In this document: positions 9,901-19,342 of the stretch, piece after piece
Layout: the number at the start of each line of letters is the position of its first letter
Position numbering within the stretch: the stretch's first letter is position 1
DNA from: Rhodanobacter sp. AS-Z3
Lineage (GTDB): Bacteria; Pseudomonadota; Gammaproteobacteria; Xanthomonadales; Rhodanobacteraceae
NCBI RefSeq assembly: GCF_029224025.1
Contig: NZ_CP119392.1
Span: 1,015,001-1,079,000, forward strand
DNA length: 64,000 nt
Direction: 5' to 3'
The notes under the pieces: generated by a model
Told to the model about the DNA's origin: nothing
Databases searched by the model: none
Seen by the model: the letters and a program-made list of their open reading frames with translations, nothing else
Position numbers and translations under genes: made by a program

Positions 9901-9987
9901 GCTGCGGCGGTGCTGGAAGGCGGTGGCAGTCGGCAGAAACTCAGCTTCGACGAAGGCGATCTGGACGCGTTGCTCGCGCCAGGCTGA
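6964..9987 (+). CDS. SNF2/DEAD-box family helicase-like ATPase
   Basis: A 1007-residue superfamily 2 ATPase. The C-terminal half is a Swi2/Snf2 motor: DDMGLGKT (Walker A, near residue 570), DEAQQVKNP (motif II, near 665), LTGTPLENHLGELWS, then the helicase C lobe with LFSQFTGMLKL, SLKAGGVGLNLT and DRAHRIGQDKPV. Residues 1-500 form an N-terminal region rich in beta structure with no CxC zinc finger of the SWIM type that I can see. Such bacterial Snf2 proteins are thought to translocate on double-stranded DNA or act on RNA polymerase; no target is indicated here. The ATG gives MRMPQPDEKQ, and a second ATG lies two codons later. The ribosome-binding site is weak. Confidence 0.88.
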   Translation: MRMPQPDEKQHAANATSGDDEALPPAWRRLLAAPKPAVAEEHGVLGFFLEVMPEEGAAFVRLEVAPVLLGVAEHGRYVRPVPLDSRHLAQSPLQPHEQRLAATMLGLPQSVRKGRSYARLAGHVGDTLLAEILDTAPSFLGGLAGLRLSRGKSHQLNWHWQMEQDGSQRLLPVLPHSQRLLRIDSLWYLDVERATVGRFDAASEETHWLDLPPLKHEHGRRLRSRLSGSRLATRVPLPQVFNEVRRSELPPKPILILHALTRHARLAAGTPPLGYARLTFDYAGERLPGRGGEPLVRRVRNGQLVEINRRRAEELTAMEQLERAGLTPGVDTEGLPWDVAETLPDDAWLFPGTGYAGALEVNTPARWLALRPKLETENFQIEYAPSFPFEVLEGPVKWYGHAVEDVDDHAFDLEIGIELDGERHNLLPAVAQALAEHQLNLSPAPNEPEDAVWYAPVDARRRVPVRLKELRGLLAPLAEYLEKPRKKLHLPRVQAGRLEELAAAMPSGSQLEAADPLFGFAKRLRDAAERASDAVPEGLTVEMRPYQREGLRWLNALAEAGVGGVLADDMGLGKTLQLITHLLSLKQSGALSQPALIVVPTSLIPNWQSEIARFAPMLRVLTLHGPQRAEEFDQLGAQDIVLTSYALLPRDVVALRQQPFALIVLDEAQQVKNPRTQARRALLSLRTPRYVCLTGTPLENHLGELWSQVDLAVPGLLGDESAFRRFYRIPIEKQHDEECQQRLNLRISPFILRRTKSQVAKELPPKTEITRRVVLDGRQRELYEGLRLTLAEELREVIAQRGISHSGIVVLDALLKLRQVCCDPRLVKLEAARGVTESAKFELLMDMLPALLDEGRKVLLFSQFTGMLKLIAAELDRRRIRYVTLTGDTRDRAEPVQRFQNGDVPLFLLSLKAGGVGLNLTAADTVIHYDPWWNPAAEAQASDRAHRIGQDKPVFVFRLITSGTVEERIEELKKRKAELAAAVLEGGGSRQKLSFDEGDLDALLAPG

Positions 9988-10068
9988 GCGAGTTGGTTGC
10001 CCATGCTTGTCAAAGCAGGCATCAGCGGCAAGACTGGAGCTTCGGTGCTCGAAAAGGAAGGCGACACG

Positions 10069-10743
10069 ATGGTGCGCATGGAGGCGGTGACGCGGCATTA
10101 CCGGATCGGCGGGCAAACCATTGCCGCCTTGGATGGTGTCAACTTCGAGGTGCCACAAGGCCAGTTCATGGCCATCGTCGGGCCATCGGGGTCGGGCAAG
10201 TCCACCCTGCTCAACATGCTTGGATGCCTCGATCGACCCGACAGCGGACGCTACCTGCTCGATGACGTCGACGTGTCGACTTTCGATGACGAGCGCTCCA
10301 GCGATTTCCGCAATCGCCGCATCGGTTTCGTGTTCCAGTCGTTCCACTTGTTGCCGCGTTTGAGCGTGCTGGAAAACGCGCTGTTGCCACGGCGGTTCCT
10401 GCGCGGGTCGGATCAAGGGCTGGAAGCGCGCGCCCACGAATTGCTGGAGCGGATGGGCTTGCAACGGCATCTGGCGCATCGTCCCGGGCAGCTGTCCGGC
10501 GGCCAGATGCAGCGCGTGGCAATCGCTCGTGCGTTGTTGATGAAGCCGGCACTGTTGCTGGCCGACGAACCTACCGGCAACCTCGATTCGAAGAGCGCGG
10601 CCGACGTGTTGGCGCTGCTGGCCGAAGTGCATGCTGCAGGCCAGACCGTGGTGCTGGTTACCCACGATGCCGAGGTTGCCGCGCGTGCGCAGCGACAGAT
10701 CAGCCTGCGTGACGGGAGGATCGAACATGATTCGGCGGTTTGA
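10069..10743 (+). CDS. MacB/LolD-type ABC transporter ATP-binding protein
   Basis: A 224-residue ATPase with Walker A GPSGSGKST, the family Q-loop FVFQSFHLLPRLSVLEN, signature LSGGQMQRVAIARAL and Walker B LLLADEPTGNLDS. This is the LolD/MacB class that powers mechanotransmission permeases rather than classical flux through the membrane. The ATG is set by an AAGGAAG site 8 bases upstream, although the frame is open from further left. The next gene starts 17 bases inside this one. With the two adaptors and permease downstream it forms a complete inner-membrane export machine lacking its own TolC. Confidence 0.92.
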   Translation: MVRMEAVTRHYRIGGQTIAALDGVNFEVPQGQFMAIVGPSGSGKSTLLNMLGCLDRPDSGRYLLDDVDVSTFDDERSSDFRNRRIGFVFQSFHLLPRLSVLENALLPRRFLRGSDQGLEARAHELLERMGLQRHLAHRPGQLSGGQMQRVAIARALLMKPALLLADEPTGNLDSKSAADVLALLAEVHAAGQTVVLVTHDAEVAARAQRQISLRDGRIEHDSAV

Positions 10744-12622
10744 GGCGCTGTTGCTGGTCATGGCGCTGTTGCCGGCACCGCTGCTGGCCACGGTATTCAG
10801 CGGTGAAGTGCAAGTTGCCGGCGCGCAGGATATTTTTACGCCGCCCTCGATGAGTTCGCCGGTAGTGCTGCGTTATTACATCGCCGACGGAACGACGGTG
10901 AAGCCGGGCGACGTATTGCTGCGCATCGACGCTGGCCAGGCCGAGACCGAGCTGCGCACCTTGCAGGCGCAACTCGACCAGATGGAAGCGAAGAGCGCGA
11001 AGGAGATCGCCGAGCTGGAGCTGAAGCAGGCCGATGCCGAACTGGCGCTGGCCGATGCACAGGCCGAGCGCGACACCGCTGCGGTAGATGCGGTAATTCC
11101 GAAGTCGCTGATTTCGGCACTCGACTACGACCGTCATCAAGGCGAGATCGAGCGCACCGAGAGTGCGCTGGCACTGAAGAGGCTGCAAGTCGAACAGGCT
11201 GTCGCCGCAGTGGTGCGCCGGCGGCAAGACGGCCAGCTGGAGGTCGACAAGCAACACGCAGCGCTGAGCTTCTACCAAAAGCAGGTAGCCGGTGCCGTGG
11301 TGCGCGCCGATCACGCCGGTACGGTGGTGCATGGCTTCGACAATATGTTTGGCAGTGGCGGTCGCTATGAGGAAGGCTCGACCAGCTTTCCCGGCAGCAA
11401 GGTCGGCGAGGTGGTGGGTGAGGCCAGCGGCTACACCGTGCAGGCATGGGTTCTCGAACCCGATCGCGTGGGTTTGCGCCTGGGGCAATCGTTGCAGCTG
11501 CATGTCGATGCGCTGCCCGACAGTCTATTGCAAGGCCGTATCACCAGCATCGCCGGCGCCTCTGCCAGCCGCGAGGCCTGGGGCGATGGTCGCTATTTCG
11601 AGGTGGGCATCGCCTTGCCCGCTGGCGTGAAGCTGCCCTTGCGGCAAGGCATGAGCGTGCGTGTCGATAGCGACCTGCATGATGAGCAAGCACATGCGGG
11701 CCGGTCAGGTGCCGGTGAGTCCACTCCCTTGAAGGCCGATGGCGAGGTGTTCGCGCAGCGCAGTCTGGCGATCTCGCCGCCCTCGGTGGATGGTCTGTGG
11801 CAGATGACCGTAAGCCAGATGGCCAGCGACGGGCAGTCGGTGAAGAAGGGCGACATGCTGGTCGCTTTCGAAGCCTCCGACGTGATCAAGAACCTCACCG
11901 CCAAACGCGGCGAGCTGGCCGAGAAACGGCGCAAGCAGGAGCAACTCAAACTCGATCTCGCGGATCGTGCACGCGAAGCCGAGCTGGCCACCGCGCAGGC
12001 GCGTGCCGAGATGGAGAAGGCGCAACGCAAGGCCGATCAGCCGAAGGATTACATCGCGCGAGTCGACTACCAGAAACTGGTGGTAGCGCGGGTCAAGGCA
12101 GAGCATCGACTGAAGCTCACCGCGCATCGACAGCAGGTAGCCATACGCGAACGCAATGCCGAGCAGGCCATGGCCGATGCGGAAGTGACTGCGCTGCAGA
12201 CCGAAGTGAACAAGTTGCAGGAGTCGCTCGACGCGCTGACCGTCAAGGCACCGCGTGACGGCATCGTGGTGCACCAGGAAAGTTGGCAAGGCGGCAAGGT
12301 CGATGTCGGTTCGCAGATCTGGCGTGGCCAGTCGGTGGCACAGATGCCCGACTTGTCGACGTTGGCGGTGCGCGCCGCACTGCCCGAGCGCGAGCTCACC
12401 CGGGTGGCCACGAGTCAGCGTGTACGCGTGCTTGTTTCCGGCGGTGATCGCAGGTTGTCCGGCGTCATCGCTGAAGTGGGCGGCACCGTGCACAGCAAGT
12501 CGCGGGTAGAAGCGGTGCCGGTGGTCGATCTGATCATCCACCTGGATCAGGCCGGCTCCGGTCTCAAGCCCGGCCAACCGGTGCAGGTCGAGGTTGTCAC
12601 GCCAGCGGGAGCAAAACGATGA
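10727..12622 (+). CDS. Double-length periplasmic adaptor (two fused HlyD/MacA-like modules)
   Basis: This 631-residue protein starts with a signal peptide (MIRRFEALLLVMALLPAPLLA) and contains two successive membrane-fusion-protein modules. Module 1 (about 20-325) has lipoyl half VVLRYYIADGTTVKPGDVLL, a long Ala/Glu/Lys/Gln coiled-coil hairpin, the return half VVRADHAGTVVHGF and a beta-barrel region. Module 2 (about 335-631) repeats the plan: MTVSQMASDGQSVKKGDMLV, a longer hairpin, VKAPRDGIVVHQ and beta-barrel. Normal adaptors are 350-450 residues with one module. No frameshift or stop separates the two. The ATG has a GGGAGG site upstream and overlaps the ATPase gene. It should span the periplasm between the permease and an outer-membrane duct. 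Confidence 0.85.
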   Translation: MIRRFEALLLVMALLPAPLLATVFSGEVQVAGAQDIFTPPSMSSPVVLRYYIADGTTVKPGDVLLRIDAGQAETELRTLQAQLDQMEAKSAKEIAELELKQADAELALADAQAERDTAAVDAVIPKSLISALDYDRHQGEIERTESALALKRLQVEQAVAAVVRRRQDGQLEVDKQHAALSFYQKQVAGAVVRADHAGTVVHGFDNMFGSGGRYEEGSTSFPGSKVGEVVGEASGYTVQAWVLEPDRVGLRLGQSLQLHVDALPDSLLQGRITSIAGASASREAWGDGRYFEVGIALPAGVKLPLRQGMSVRVDSDLHDEQAHAGRSGAGESTPLKADGEVFAQRSLAISPPSVDGLWQMTVSQMASDGQSVKKGDMLVAFEASDVIKNLTAKRGELAEKRRKQEQLKLDLADRAREAELATAQARAEMEKAQRKADQPKDYIARVDYQKLVVARVKAEHRLKLTAHRQQVAIRERNAEQAMADAEVTALQTEVNKLQESLDALTVKAPRDGIVVHQESWQGGKVDVGSQIWRGQSVAQMPDLSTLAVRAALPERELTRVATSQRVRVLVSGGDRRLSGVIAEVGGTVHSKSRVEAVPVVDLIIHLDQAGSGLKPGQPVQVEVVTPAGAKR

Positions 12623-13821
12623 TGCGCCGCGGCGGATGGTTGCTGCTGATTCTGCTCGCAGGCTGCACCCAGCCGGCAACGGATCGTACGGTGCTGGAAC
12701 AGGCCCGTTCCGGCCCGCTGGAATTCAGCGTGCAGGGTGAGGGCGAGCTGCATTCGACCAAGCCGACGCCGTTGCTGGTGCCGGGTCGGCAATGGAGTTC
12801 GCGCCAGTTGAACTGGATGCTGGCCGATGGCAGCGCCGTGAAGAAGGGTGAACTGGTGGCACGCTTCTCCGCCGATCAGAGCAAGCAGGATTTGCTGGAA
12901 GCGCAGATCGACCTGCAGCGCAATGCGCTAGCGCGCGTCGGCAAGCAGGCCGAGCTTGCCGACAAGAACGGTCAGCTGGCTGTCGACCTGATCCAGGTGC
13001 GGGCGCAACATGCCATCGCCGCGCGCTATGCCAACGCGAGTCTTGACGCGATGGCACGCAACGACATTCTCGATGCCGTGCAGGACGTGCACTATCTCGA
13101 CGTGCGCCAGCACATCCTGCAGTGGCGTGAAGACCAATCCGCATCGCGCGGCGTCGCCGAGCTGGCCGTACTCGATGCACAACGAAACAGTTTCGACACG
13201 CTGGCCACGCAGAAGCAGGCCGATCTGGATGCGCTGGAGTTGCGCGCGCCGCATGCCGGCGTACTGGTACTGGAACGGGACTGGACCGACCAGGTGCCGC
13301 ATGTAGGTGGCAGCCTCTACGCCGGTAATACGTTCGCCAGCCTGCCCGATCTGGACGCGCTGGAAGTGGAGCTGAGCGTGCCGCAGATCGAAGCCCAGGG
13401 CATTCGCGTCGGCGATGTCGTTGAGCTGCATCGCTGGGGCCTTCCCGCACAAACCGTGAAATCCGCGATCAGCTGGATCGGCTCGGCGGCGCAGCCGCGC
13501 AGTCGCCAGAATCCAGTGAAGTACCTCGCCCTCAAAACCACGGTGCCGGCTGAAGTGGCTCGACGTTATGGCTGGATGCCGGGGCAGCGCTTCGTCGGCA
13601 AGATCATCCTGCTGCAGGCGGCGCAGGGCTACAGCGTGCCGAACATGGCCTTGCTGCATGACGGTGGACACGACAGCGTGCAGGTCATCGCGGGCGATGA
13701 CCTGCAAACCCGATCCTTGAAGCTGGGCGTGCGCGGTGCCACCCGCACCCAGGTGCTCGACGGATTGCACAGCGGTGACCGCATCCTGCTGCCGCCGGGC
13801 AAGGCCGGGGAGACGAAATGA
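12619..13821 (+). CDS. Lipoprotein periplasmic adaptor, HlyD/MacA-like
   Basis: A third adaptor module in the same operon, 400 residues, with a lipobox (LLLILLAGC, modified Cys at about 16), so it should be lipid-anchored. Lipoyl halves are QLNWMLADGSAVKKGELVAR and LELRAPHAGVLVLERDW, separated by a short coiled-coil hairpin. A beta-barrel follows. The start overlaps the stop of the double adaptor as ATGA, and its own stop overlaps the permease start. A lipoprotein paired with a double adaptor is unusual. The pair may assemble as a mixed ring, which is an inference. Confidence 0.87.
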   Translation: MMRRGGWLLLILLAGCTQPATDRTVLEQARSGPLEFSVQGEGELHSTKPTPLLVPGRQWSSRQLNWMLADGSAVKKGELVARFSADQSKQDLLEAQIDLQRNALARVGKQAELADKNGQLAVDLIQVRAQHAIAARYANASLDAMARNDILDAVQDVHYLDVRQHILQWREDQSASRGVAELAVLDAQRNSFDTLATQKQADLDALELRAPHAGVLVLERDWTDQVPHVGGSLYAGNTFASLPDLDALEVELSVPQIEAQGIRVGDVVELHRWGLPAQTVKSAISWIGSAAQPRSRQNPVKYLALKTTVPAEVARRYGWMPGQRFVGKIILLQAAQGYSVPNMALLHDGGHDSVQVIAGDDLQTRSLKLGVRGATRTQVLDGLHSGDRILLPPGKAGETK

Positions 13822-15050
13822 TTTCTGCATTGTGGCGCGAGGCCATCGAGGAACTGTCACGGCGCAAGCTGCGCACCTTGCTGACCCTGCTGGGCATGAT
13901 CTTCGGCGTTGGTGCGATCGTGGCGATGCAGGGTGTGGGCGAGGGCAGTCGTCGCGAGGCACTGAAACTGGTCGACAGCCTGGGCCTGCACAACCTGATC
14001 GTCGAAGCAAAAAGTCAGGACGGCGATGCCTTGAAGGAAGCTCGCGCCCGCAGTATCGGCCTGACCGTAGCCGACGCGCGCGCGGCGCTTGACGTGGTGC
14101 CTTCGGCTGAACGCTATGCGGCTGAAAAGCGCGTCAAGCGCTGGGGCGTCTACAGCGATGAAGGGCAGGCCGATGCCGAAATCAGTGGCATCAGTCCGGA
14201 CTACTTCCAGCTCGCCTCCCTGCACCTGGCCGAAGGTCGCGCGCTCAGTGCCGGCGATGACGCCAGCCTCGCGGCGGTGGCTGTGCTGGGCCATCAAGTG
14301 GCGCATGAGTTGTTCCCCGATGGCAAGCCGCTGGGACGGCTATTCAAGGTCAACCAGGTCTGGCTGCGGGTGGTGGGCGTGCTGGCCGATCGCGATCTGG
14401 GTCAGGACAAATTCGAGGGCGTGGCGCTAGGCGCCGAAAGCAACCGCGTGTTCGTGCCGCTGGCCAGTGCCCGCGCGCGCTTCCGCTTCCAGCCGATGGA
14501 GGACGAGGTCGATCGTTTCCTGTTGCGGATCAAAAACCCCGATGGCCTCGCCGCCGGCGCGCGCGTGCTGACTGTGCTGCTTGACCAGCGCCACGCTGGC
14601 GTGAGCGATTACCGGCTGATCGTGCCGCAGCAGTTGTATCAGCAGAACCAGAAAACCCAGCGTATCTTCAGTGTGGTGATGGGCTCGATCGCGGGCGTGA
14701 GTTTGCTGGTGGGCGGCATCGGCATCATGAACATCATGCTGGCCAACGTGCTGGAGCGGCGCCGCGAGATCGGGCTGTTGCGGGCTATCGGCGCGCGCCG
14801 CCAGGACATCGTGCAACGCTTCCTGCGCGAGGCGCTGGTGATCTGCCTTGCCGGTGCGCTGGCCGGCTTGCTGTTCGGTGCGCTGCTGGCCTACGCGATT
14901 GCCGCGTTCGCCGGCTGGCAGGTGGCATGGGCACCGATCGGCGTGATCGCCTCGGTGTTGGCCTGCGTGGTGATCGGATTGGCCTTCAGCATCTACCCTG
15001 CACGTCAGGCGGCAGCGCTGGATCCGATCGCCGCGATTCGCGACGAGTGA
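13818..15050 (+). CDS. MacB-type ABC transporter permease
   Basis: The 410-residue permease has one N-terminal helix (RTLLTLLGMIFGVGAIVAM), a periplasmic MacB domain of about 230 residues and three C-terminal helices (FSVVMGSIAGVSLLVGGIGI and onward) of the FtsX fold, including the conserved ERRREIGLLRAIGAR loop. This is the mechanotransmission topology of MacB, but without a fused ATPase, which is supplied by the first gene of the operon. The substrate (peptide, lipopeptide, glycolipid or drug) is unknown. Confidence 0.92.
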   Translation: MISALWREAIEELSRRKLRTLLTLLGMIFGVGAIVAMQGVGEGSRREALKLVDSLGLHNLIVEAKSQDGDALKEARARSIGLTVADARAALDVVPSAERYAAEKRVKRWGVYSDEGQADAEISGISPDYFQLASLHLAEGRALSAGDDASLAAVAVLGHQVAHELFPDGKPLGRLFKVNQVWLRVVGVLADRDLGQDKFEGVALGAESNRVFVPLASARARFRFQPMEDEVDRFLLRIKNPDGLAAGARVLTVLLDQRHAGVSDYRLIVPQQLYQQNQKTQRIFSVVMGSIAGVSLLVGGIGIMNIMLANVLERRREIGLLRAIGARRQDIVQRFLREALVICLAGALAGLLFGALLAYAIAAFAGWQVAWAPIGVIASVLACVVIGLAFSIYPARQAAALDPIAAIRDE

Positions 15051-15226
15051 TCCGCGTCGCTGAAATAAGGACGATGGCGGCAACCGCCGCATGCCCAGCC
15101 GTGGGTCGACCGATCGTTGCCATTCCGGTGAATCGCGCTGTGATGGCGGAGACTGCTTGCGCGCGAACTGCATGAAGGGCTGAGTCTTCCCCGGACGGCT
15201 CAGCGTTCAGCACACCGAAGGCTGCA

Positions 15227-15979
15227 TCAGTTTCCGGAAGACAGACCTTTGTATTTGTCGCGCAATGCCGGGCGGGGAGCGGCGACTTGCTCAAGCACAC
15301 CGACGCTGACGGTGCCTTGCAGCCCGTCGAAGTCCTTCTTGGCCTGCTCGTGTATTTTTTGGGACAAGATCAGGGCTGCCTCCGGGTAGGGCGTCAATCC
15401 GCTGATGTGAACCATGTTGCCGCCTTCGTTTGCAGCATCATCCAGCGATTTGACTTCGCGCACGAAGCGGCGTGTTGCCCGCTCGCCGGCCACGCGGTCG
15501 CCATAGACTTTCTTGAGTTCCACATACAGTGTCGACGCACTCGAGACATCGCCGGGCGAACTCTGCCGGACGGCGAGGGTGTAATCGTGCACGTACTCGG
15601 CATGCTTGCGTTCGGCTGCCAGCGCCAGCCATGCGATGCCGAGCGGGCGATTGGCCGGGATGCCTTCAATATTGCCGTTGACATAGGCTAGGCCGAGCAC
15701 GTGTTGCGCGTCCTTGTTGGCCCAGTAAGCCGCTTCCTTCAGCATCCCCAGCGCCCGCTCCGGGTGGTGGCGTTGCAGGTGATAGAGCGCGCGGCAGCCG
15801 TAATAGTCACCGGGCAGCAGCCGCTCCCAGCCCTCCAGGCAGTTGACGCGAGGTTCCTTCGCCGCAGCCGCTTGTGGCGTACCGGCCGCTGGATACTGTG
15901 CCGCGTAGGCCATTGGTGTGATCAGCGGCATCAGCGTGGCTGCCGCCATCAGGAAAACGCGGAACCATGGTTTTTCCAC
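15227..15979 (-). CDS. Secreted Sel1-like repeat protein
   Basis: The 250-residue product begins at a GTG with an AAGGA site 6 bases upstream and carries a signal peptide ending near MAYA-AQY. The mature part contains Sel1/TPR-like helical repeats (ALGMLKEAAYWANKDAQHVLGLAYVNG and LGIAWLALAAERKHAEY). The rest has no recognised domain. It is probably a periplasmic protein-interaction scaffold. It stands alone, with glk downstream on the same strand's far side about 170 bases upstream. Confidence 0.65.
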   Translation of the reverse strand: MEKPWFRVFLMAAATLMPLITPMAYAAQYPAAGTPQAAAAKEPRVNCLEGWERLLPGDYYGCRALYHLQRHHPERALGMLKEAAYWANKDAQHVLGLAYVNGNIEGIPANRPLGIAWLALAAERKHAEYVHDYTLAVRQSSPGDVSSASTLYVELKKVYGDRVAGERATRRFVREVKSLDDAANEGGNMVHISGLTPYPEAALILSQKIHEQAKKDFDGLQGTVSVGVLEQVAAPRPALRDKYKGLSSGN

Positions 15980-16151
15980 TGGGTGTCCTTTGTGGCGTCG
16001 TGGGCGGGTCGAAGTCTTGGCGCGAGGAAATTTCCCCGACATAGGTCGCGGAGGTTCAGTCAGGACGGAGCATTCAGTCAGCCTTCGTCAGTTCATGGAT
16101 GATGTCGAACAGGGCGATTCGTGGGGAGGAGTGAGTCCGATGGACTGCCGA

Positions 16152-17168
16152 TCAGGCTTTCTGCAACAAAGATCGTCCCGACTCCATCACCGCCAGCGCC
16201 GCCGCACCGAGTAATCCCGGTTCCGGGTTCATGATCGCCTGGGTCGGGACCTTTTCCATGATGTCGCGGAAGCGACCCTTCGCTTCGAAGCGTTCGCGGA
16301 AGCGGCCACGCTCCAGCCACGGCAGCAGAATCGGAATCAGCCCGCCGGTGAGGTAGACGCCATCCCACGCACCCAGCGTAAGCACCAGATCGCCAGCGAC
16401 ACTGCCGAAGATGCCGGCGAATGTTTCCACCGTACGCGTGCACAGCGGACAGCTACCGTCTTTGGCGCGGCCAGTAATGTCTTCGGGCTTCAGGTCGGCA
16501 GGTGTGGCGCCAACCATGTGGCAAATCGCATCGTACAAATTCACCAGGCCCTGGCCGCAGATCAGCCGCTCGTTGGAAACGCGACCGTACTTGTGGTTGA
16601 GGTAGTCGAGGATCGCGATGTCTTCCGGCGTATGCGCGGCAAAGCCGGCATGACCGCCCTCGGTTTGCAGCACGCTGCAATGCCCCTGGCGCACCAGCAA
16701 GCCACCCACGCCCAGACCCGTACCCGGACCGACGATCGCAAACGTCTGTTCGTTCTCGGCGCCGATCATCGGCCGCGGCGCGTTGCCCACATCGACCAGA
16801 TCCTCACCACGCAACAAGGTCACCGCCATACTTTGAGCGGCGAAATCATTGACCAGATGCACGTATTCCAGACCCAGCGCGTCGGCCGTCTGGCGTGCCG
16901 AAATCGCCCATGGATTATTGGTGACCTTGACCGTCTCGCCATCGACGATGCGGCCGGCCGCCGCCACGATGGCGCGATGCACGGTGAGCCCGGTGTCGGC
17001 CAGATACAGTTTCGCCGTCGACACCAGCGACTCATGCTCGGCGACGCGGTAGCGGCGAATGCTGTCCGGTAGCAGCGGATGCTCGAGCGAGGGATCAGCC
17101 ACACCGAAGCGGACATTGGTGCCGCCGAGATCGACAAGCAGGGTGGGGGCGCTGCGGGACTGGCTCAT
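16152..17168 (-). CDS. glk: Glucokinase
   Basis: A 338-residue ATP-dependent glucokinase of the proteobacterial Glk family, which phosphorylates glucose to glucose 6-phosphate. Motifs are DLGGTNVRFG (phosphate 1, residues 13-22), NDFAAQ with the catalytic Asp, GPGTGLGVG and TEGGHAGF. It is divergent from hemB and probably has its own promoter in the 160-base gap. Confidence 0.95.
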   Translation of the reverse strand: MSQSRSAPTLLVDLGGTNVRFGVADPSLEHPLLPDSIRRYRVAEHESLVSTAKLYLADTGLTVHRAIVAAAGRIVDGETVKVTNNPWAISARQTADALGLEYVHLVNDFAAQSMAVTLLRGEDLVDVGNAPRPMIGAENEQTFAIVGPGTGLGVGGLLVRQGHCSVLQTEGGHAGFAAHTPEDIAILDYLNHKYGRVSNERLICGQGLVNLYDAICHMVGATPADLKPEDITGRAKDGSCPLCTRTVETFAGIFGSVAGDLVLTLGAWDGVYLTGGLIPILLPWLERGRFRERFEAKGRFRDIMEKVPTQAIMNPEPGLLGAAALAVMESGRSLLQKA

Positions 17169-17210
17169 GGAGCTTCCTGACGACTTGAAGCGTCAAGCCT
17201 GCCGACATGA

Positions 17211-18323
<1,113 letters not shown>

Positions 18324-18370
18324 TTGACATAGAGCAGCAGTAGGCTATTTGGGCTTCGGAGATTATCTGC

Positions 18371-18886
18371 GTGATGAACAGTGAGGTTGTTGATCCTTCG
18401 CCATTCGGCATGCTCCGCTACGCGGAGAATTACCGAGTTGCTGCCGAACAAGTGATCGGTAATTGCAACCCACTCGAAAGCAGTTTGTTGATGCCTGCCT
18501 ACAACCTGCTTGCCCAATCGATTGAGCTGAGCTTGAAGGCTTATTTGCTTTCCCGAGGTATGGAGAACAAGCGGCTGCGTGGTCCACTACTTGGGCACAA
18601 TCTCAGTGGCCTGGTCGAAGAGTCCGACAGTCTCGGCTTCGGCGATTTGGTTTCGCTCGACGCCCTTGATCGAGAACTCATCTCTAGTTTGAGCAAGTAT
18701 TACGAGACGCACGAATTTCGTTACATACGCACGGGGGCCAAAGAACTTCCCTATTGGTCTCTGGTTTCGCCGTTGGCAAAAAGGCTCACTGACGAGCTAT
18801 GTTTCTATTGTCTGGCGCTCTTAATCGGTGAGGAGGCTGCTCGCCGACGGATTGAAACTTTCGGGAGGTTCGATCGAGGGACTTGA
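18371..18886 (+). CDS. HEPN-like domain protein, orphan
   Basis: The 171-residue protein is all-helical and carries the motifs IELSLKAYLLSRG and GHNLSGLVEE seen in HEPN-superfamily proteins. A possible R-x5-H dyad (RGPLLGH) resembles the catalytic motif of HEPN RNases. No partner nucleotidyltransferase (MNT) gene lies beside it. It starts GTG-ATG at 18371/18374. Its base composition looks lower in GC than hemB and pyrC on either side, and repeats follow it, so horizontal arrival is likely. The function is unknown; RNase toxin or abortive-infection roles are inference. Confidence 0.55.
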   Translation: MMNSEVVDPSPFGMLRYAENYRVAAEQVIGNCNPLESSLLMPAYNLLAQSIELSLKAYLLSRGMENKRLRGPLLGHNLSGLVEESDSLGFGDLVSLDALDRELISSLSKYYETHEFRYIRTGAKELPYWSLVSPLAKRLTDELCFYCLALLIGEEAARRRIETFGRFDRGT

Positions 18887-18914
18887 CTCAATTTTGCGGT
18901 GAACTCAGGCTCTT

Positions 18915-19195
18915 TCCAAGGGCCAGAGCTTTCGCCCGCCTTCGGCGCGCGAGTTACTTTCTCTTTGCGTGGCCAAAGAGAAAGATAACCAAAGAGAAAG
19001 GCCACCCCGCTTGGCGCTTGTTGGGCATCCTGCCCAGCAAGTTCGTGAGTCGGGGCCGGGCTTTTCGACAGGGCATCCTGCCCTGGCGAAAAGGAGTCGA
19101 CATCCCTGTCGACTCCCGCTACGCGGCCTGTCGTCCCCGTCTCACCGCCGCACAAGGGACCCCGGGTAGAGCAGCGGGCCATCGTGGCCCGCACT
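18915..19195 (+). repeat. Xanthomonadales-type intergenic repeat, copy 1
   Basis: Non-coding sequence with nested palindromes (CTTTCTCTTTG...CAAAGAGAAAG around the words TGGCCAAAG; GGGCATCCTGCCC; AGTCGACATCCCTGTCGACT; GCGGGCCATCGTGGCCCGC). An inverted second copy lies 150 bases downstream. The two share 30 identical bases in opposite orientation (19166-19195 versus 19344-19373) and a degenerate common plan elsewhere. The GAGCTTTCG/TTACTTTCTCTTTG words are of the kind seen in dispersed intergenic repeats of xanthomonads. Confidence 0.75.
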
Positions 19196-19220
19196 TTTTA
19201 GAACAGCTGGAGCAAGAGCG

Positions 19221-19266
19221 CCCTCTCCCCAACCCTCTCCCCCGGCGGAGCCGGGGAGAGGGAGCT
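19221..19266. repeat. Short GC-rich palindromic repeat between the two repeat copies
   Basis: The words CCCTCTCCCC and GGGGAGAGGG face each other across CGGCGGAGCC and form a strong hairpin. The sequence class is common as REP-like intergenic DNA in GC-rich gammaproteobacteria. No reading frame of interest crosses it. Confidence 0.6.
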
Positions 19267-19342
19267 AATGCGTCGCCTGCGTGACTGCAGCGTAGTCACC
19301 TGCTTCTTTGCTCTTTGCTCTTTGCACTCGCAACCGCGTACC

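Noticed and set aside
10727..12622. A sequencing-error fusion of two adaptor genes
   Set aside because: The frame is open throughout, the linker between modules is of normal length and composition, and the second module lacks its own signal peptide, so the fusion looks genuine.
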